A stretch of DNA of 64,000 nucleotides, taken from assembly GCF_016916835.1 (NCBI RefSeq), contig NZ_JAFFIX010000001.1, positions 558,001 to 622,000 on the forward strand. The letters are read 5' to 3'. The notes under the pieces are model-generated. The model was not told the origin of the DNA and did no database searches. It saw only the letters and a list, made by a program, of their open reading frames with translations. Position 1 is the stretch's first letter. Each line of letters opens with the position of its first letter. Source of the stretch: Actinacidiphila bryophytorum. GTDB taxonomy: Bacteria; Actinomycetota; Actinomycetes; Streptomycetales; Streptomycetaceae. A program made the translations under genes and the position numbers. This document shows positions 62,496 to 64,000 of the stretch, piece after piece.

Positions 62496-63308
62496 TCAGC
62501 CGCGCTGGATGCCGCTGCTGTCCTGCAGCACACCGCGGCGGCCGTCCTGGGTCTGCGCGATCAGCGCGGCACCGCGCTGGTCGACGGCCAGGTACCAGGT
62601 GCCCGGGGTCAGTTCCGCGATCTGCGCACCGGAGTTGTCCTCCGCGAACAGCGGGCGCGGCACCGGCACCGCGAACCAGAACGCGGTGAAGTCCGAGGCG
62701 GGCGCCGCCGCCGCGGGCTGCGGCTGCGGCGCCGCGGCCTGCGCACCGTACGGCTGCTGGCCGAAGGCCGGGTCGACGGACTGCGCGCCGCCCGGGTAGC
62801 CGTAACCGGCCTGCTGCGGTGCGGCACCGTAGGGGGCCGCACCGCCCACCGCGTACGGCTGCTGCTGGCCGGCCGGCGAAGGGGCGCCCATCAGCGGGGC
62901 CTTGAGCGCCGGCAGCCGGCTGGACAGCGGCGCGACGATCGCGATGGCCAGACCGAACAGCAGCGTCAGCCAGTTGCCCGAGCCCTTGTCGAGGCCGTCG
63001 GGGTTGTGGAAGAGCGTCGCCCACACCGCGGACCAGCCGACGTAGATCGACAGCGACACGGCCCACTGCTCCAGCGACAGCCCGAGCACCTGCTTGCCGG
63101 TGAACTGCGGGGAGCGGGCCATGAGTACGGCGCCTGCTGCCACGAGCGCAGCGAGCGTCACCGACGGCAGAGTCGGGAACCAGTCCGAGTGCCACAGGTT
63201 CCGGGACTCGGACCCCACGCTGTAGAACGGCAGGAAAGAGGCGATCAGGAGCAGCACCGCTGCTCCGATCACCGCGCCGTCTCCTCGGGTCAGGGAGCGG
63301 ATGTTCAC
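62496..63308 (-). CDS. Membrane protein with Gln/Pro/Ala-rich linker and soluble C-terminal domain
   Basis: 270 residues. Four TM helices lie in residues 1-135 (IGAAVLLLIASFLPFY, SVTLAALVAAGAVLM, SLEQWAVSLSIYVGWSAVW, LTLLFGLAIAIVAPL). A low-complexity linker (145-200) has YGYPGG- and QQPYG-like repeats. The C-terminal part (205-270) is a compact beta domain (FTAFWFAVPVPRPLF, GTWYLAVDQRGAALIAQTQDGRRGVLQ). The layout recalls actinobacterial DUF5336-like proteins. The role is unknown. GTG start at 63308. Confidence 0.8.
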   Translation of the reverse strand: MNIRSLTRGDGAVIGAAVLLLIASFLPFYSVGSESRNLWHSDWFPTLPSVTLAALVAAGAVLMARSPQFTGKQVLGLSLEQWAVSLSIYVGWSAVWATLFHNPDGLDKGSGNWLTLLFGLAIAIVAPLSSRLPALKAPLMGAPSPAGQQQPYAVGGAAPYGAAPQQAGYGYPGGAQSVDPAFGQQPYGAQAAAPQPQPAAAAPASDFTAFWFAVPVPRPLFAEDNSGAQIAELTPGTWYLAVDQRGAALIAQTQDGRRGVLQDSSGIQRG

Positions 63309-63446
63309 GTCAGGTCCTGTCCTTTGTCAGTTCTGTCAGTTCTCTTGGGTCACTCGGGGCGGTGCCCCATGGTACGAGGATGATCTTGGCCGGGTGGCCG
63401 GGTATGGGCATTGGTGCACGATCCATACCGGACTGCTACAGCCCCG

Positions 63447-64000
63447 TCACCTCTTCCCTTCCAGGAAGGCGGTGATTCCGTCGGCGATACCCCGCGCAGC
63501 CTGCTGCCGCCAGGCGGCGTTCGTCAACGCGGCGGCGTCGTGCGCGTTGCGCATGTTGCCGCACTCGATGAAGACCTTCGGCACCCTGGTCAGGTTGAGC
63601 CCGCCGAGGTCGTCGCGGATCGTCAGACCCTTCCCGCCCAGGTAGTTGGCCACCGGCTCGCCGGTGGCGGCGTTGAAGTGCGAGCGCAGGGTCGTCGCGA
63701 GCAGCAGCGAGGGGCCGGCGACGGCGCGGGTGTCCGCCGCGCCCTTGTGCACCGACTTGGGCGCGATCACATGGAAGCCGAACTTGTCCGCGGGCGCGCC
63801 GTCCGCGTGGATCGACAGCGCCGCGTCCGCGTGCGCCTCATTGCCGATCCTGGCCCGCTCGTCCACGCACGGCCCCCACGCCCGGTCGCCGTCGTAGGTC
63901 AGCACGACCTTCGCGCCGCGCGCCTGCAGCAGCGCCCGCACCCGGTGGGACACGTCCAGCGTGTACGTCGCCTCCGGGTAGCCGGCGTCGGTCGCGGTGC
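63447..64000 (-). CDS. N-acetylmuramoyl-L-alanine amidase (Amidase_3), 5' end beyond window
   Basis: Cell wall hydrolase, the C-terminal 184 codons are visible; the start is outside. The zinc-site Glu and His are in NEAHADAALSIHADGA (His of SIHAD) and in the C-terminal VPKVFIECGNMRNAHDA (Glu). The ending ARGIADGITAFLEGKR is typical for Amidase_3 enzymes that cleave the glycan-peptide bond of peptidoglycan. The signal peptide, expected for this family, would lie beyond position 64000. Confidence 0.92.
   Translation of the reverse strand, partial: TATDAGYPEATYTLDVSHRVRALLQARGAKVVLTYDGDRAWGPCVDERARIGNEAHADAALSIHADGAPADKFGFHVIAPKSVHKGAADTRAVAGPSLLLATTLRSHFNAATGEPVANYLGGKGLTIRDDLGGLNLTRVPKVFIECGNMRNAHDAAALTNAAWRQQAARGIADGITAFLEGKR

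Overview
The window is very GC-rich, almost gene-saturated actinobacterial DNA. GTG and TTG starts are frequent, codons nearly always end in G or C, and gene content and order point to Streptomyces or a close relative in the Streptomycetaceae. Indicators include a FasR-fabD-fabH-acpP-fabF cluster, a single-chain AceE, paired terD genes, a RamCSAB/RamR-type class III lanthipeptide cluster, an XRE/DUF397 pair, a family 2B encapsulin and a TTA codon in a developmental regulator. I see no phage, plasmid or CRISPR locus. Mobile-type DNA is limited to one 175-bp hairpin element and a family of dispersed intergenic repeats.

Layout. 1-4901 (minus strand): type II fatty acid synthesis genes fabD-fabH-acpP-fabF behind the PucR-type activator FasR, with a perfect palindrome upstream of fabD. 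4957-10511: accessory enzymes (pirin, serine hydrolase, MerR/aldo-keto reductase pair, DUF4429 protein, secreted DUF1023 hydrolase). 10745-15102: aceE, a DUF3052 protein and a peroxiredoxin. 15174-24045: a tellurium-resistance-type (Ter) stress cluster with three TerD-domain proteins, a TerC-like DUF475 membrane protein, a TerA-like protein, and a CitE-like lyase, double PRTase/TRSP and HAD enzyme module. 24502-29914: kinase, O-methyltransferase, small membrane proteins, tRNA-Val(UAC) and a proline-rich secreted protein. 30022-34197: a family 2B encapsulin shell gene without visible cargo, a DedA protein, and a manganese riboswitch (yybP-ykoY) driving a GDT1-family transporter. 34318-45492: a peptidoglycan-binding protein, an MFS-winged-helix fusion, and an operon of an ECF transporter (S, A-A, T) with two secreted, membrane-anchored proteins. 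45608-54692: the XRE/DUF397 pair and the SapB/AmfS-like lanthipeptide cluster (LanKC, precursor, two ABC half-transporters, RamR). 54879-64000: XRE/SDR pair, a KstR-like TetR regulator divergent from a glycosyltransferase-methyltransferase-toroid operon, small envelope proteins and the end of an amidase gene.

How the genes work together. The fab genes supply acyl chains under FasR, and AceE supplies acetyl-CoA. The Ter cluster combines calcium-binding TerD proteins with an enzyme module proposed to make or modify a nucleoside-like molecule. The lanthipeptide cluster should make and export a two-ring surfactant morphogen for aerial growth. Its RamR activator carries a TTA codon, which implies dependence on the bldA tRNA. 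The least explained items are the cargo-less encapsulin, the ECF operon with transcobalamin-like surface proteins, the KstR-like GT/MT/toroid operon, and a 280-bp direct repeat that splits the ABC gene junction of the lanthipeptide cluster.
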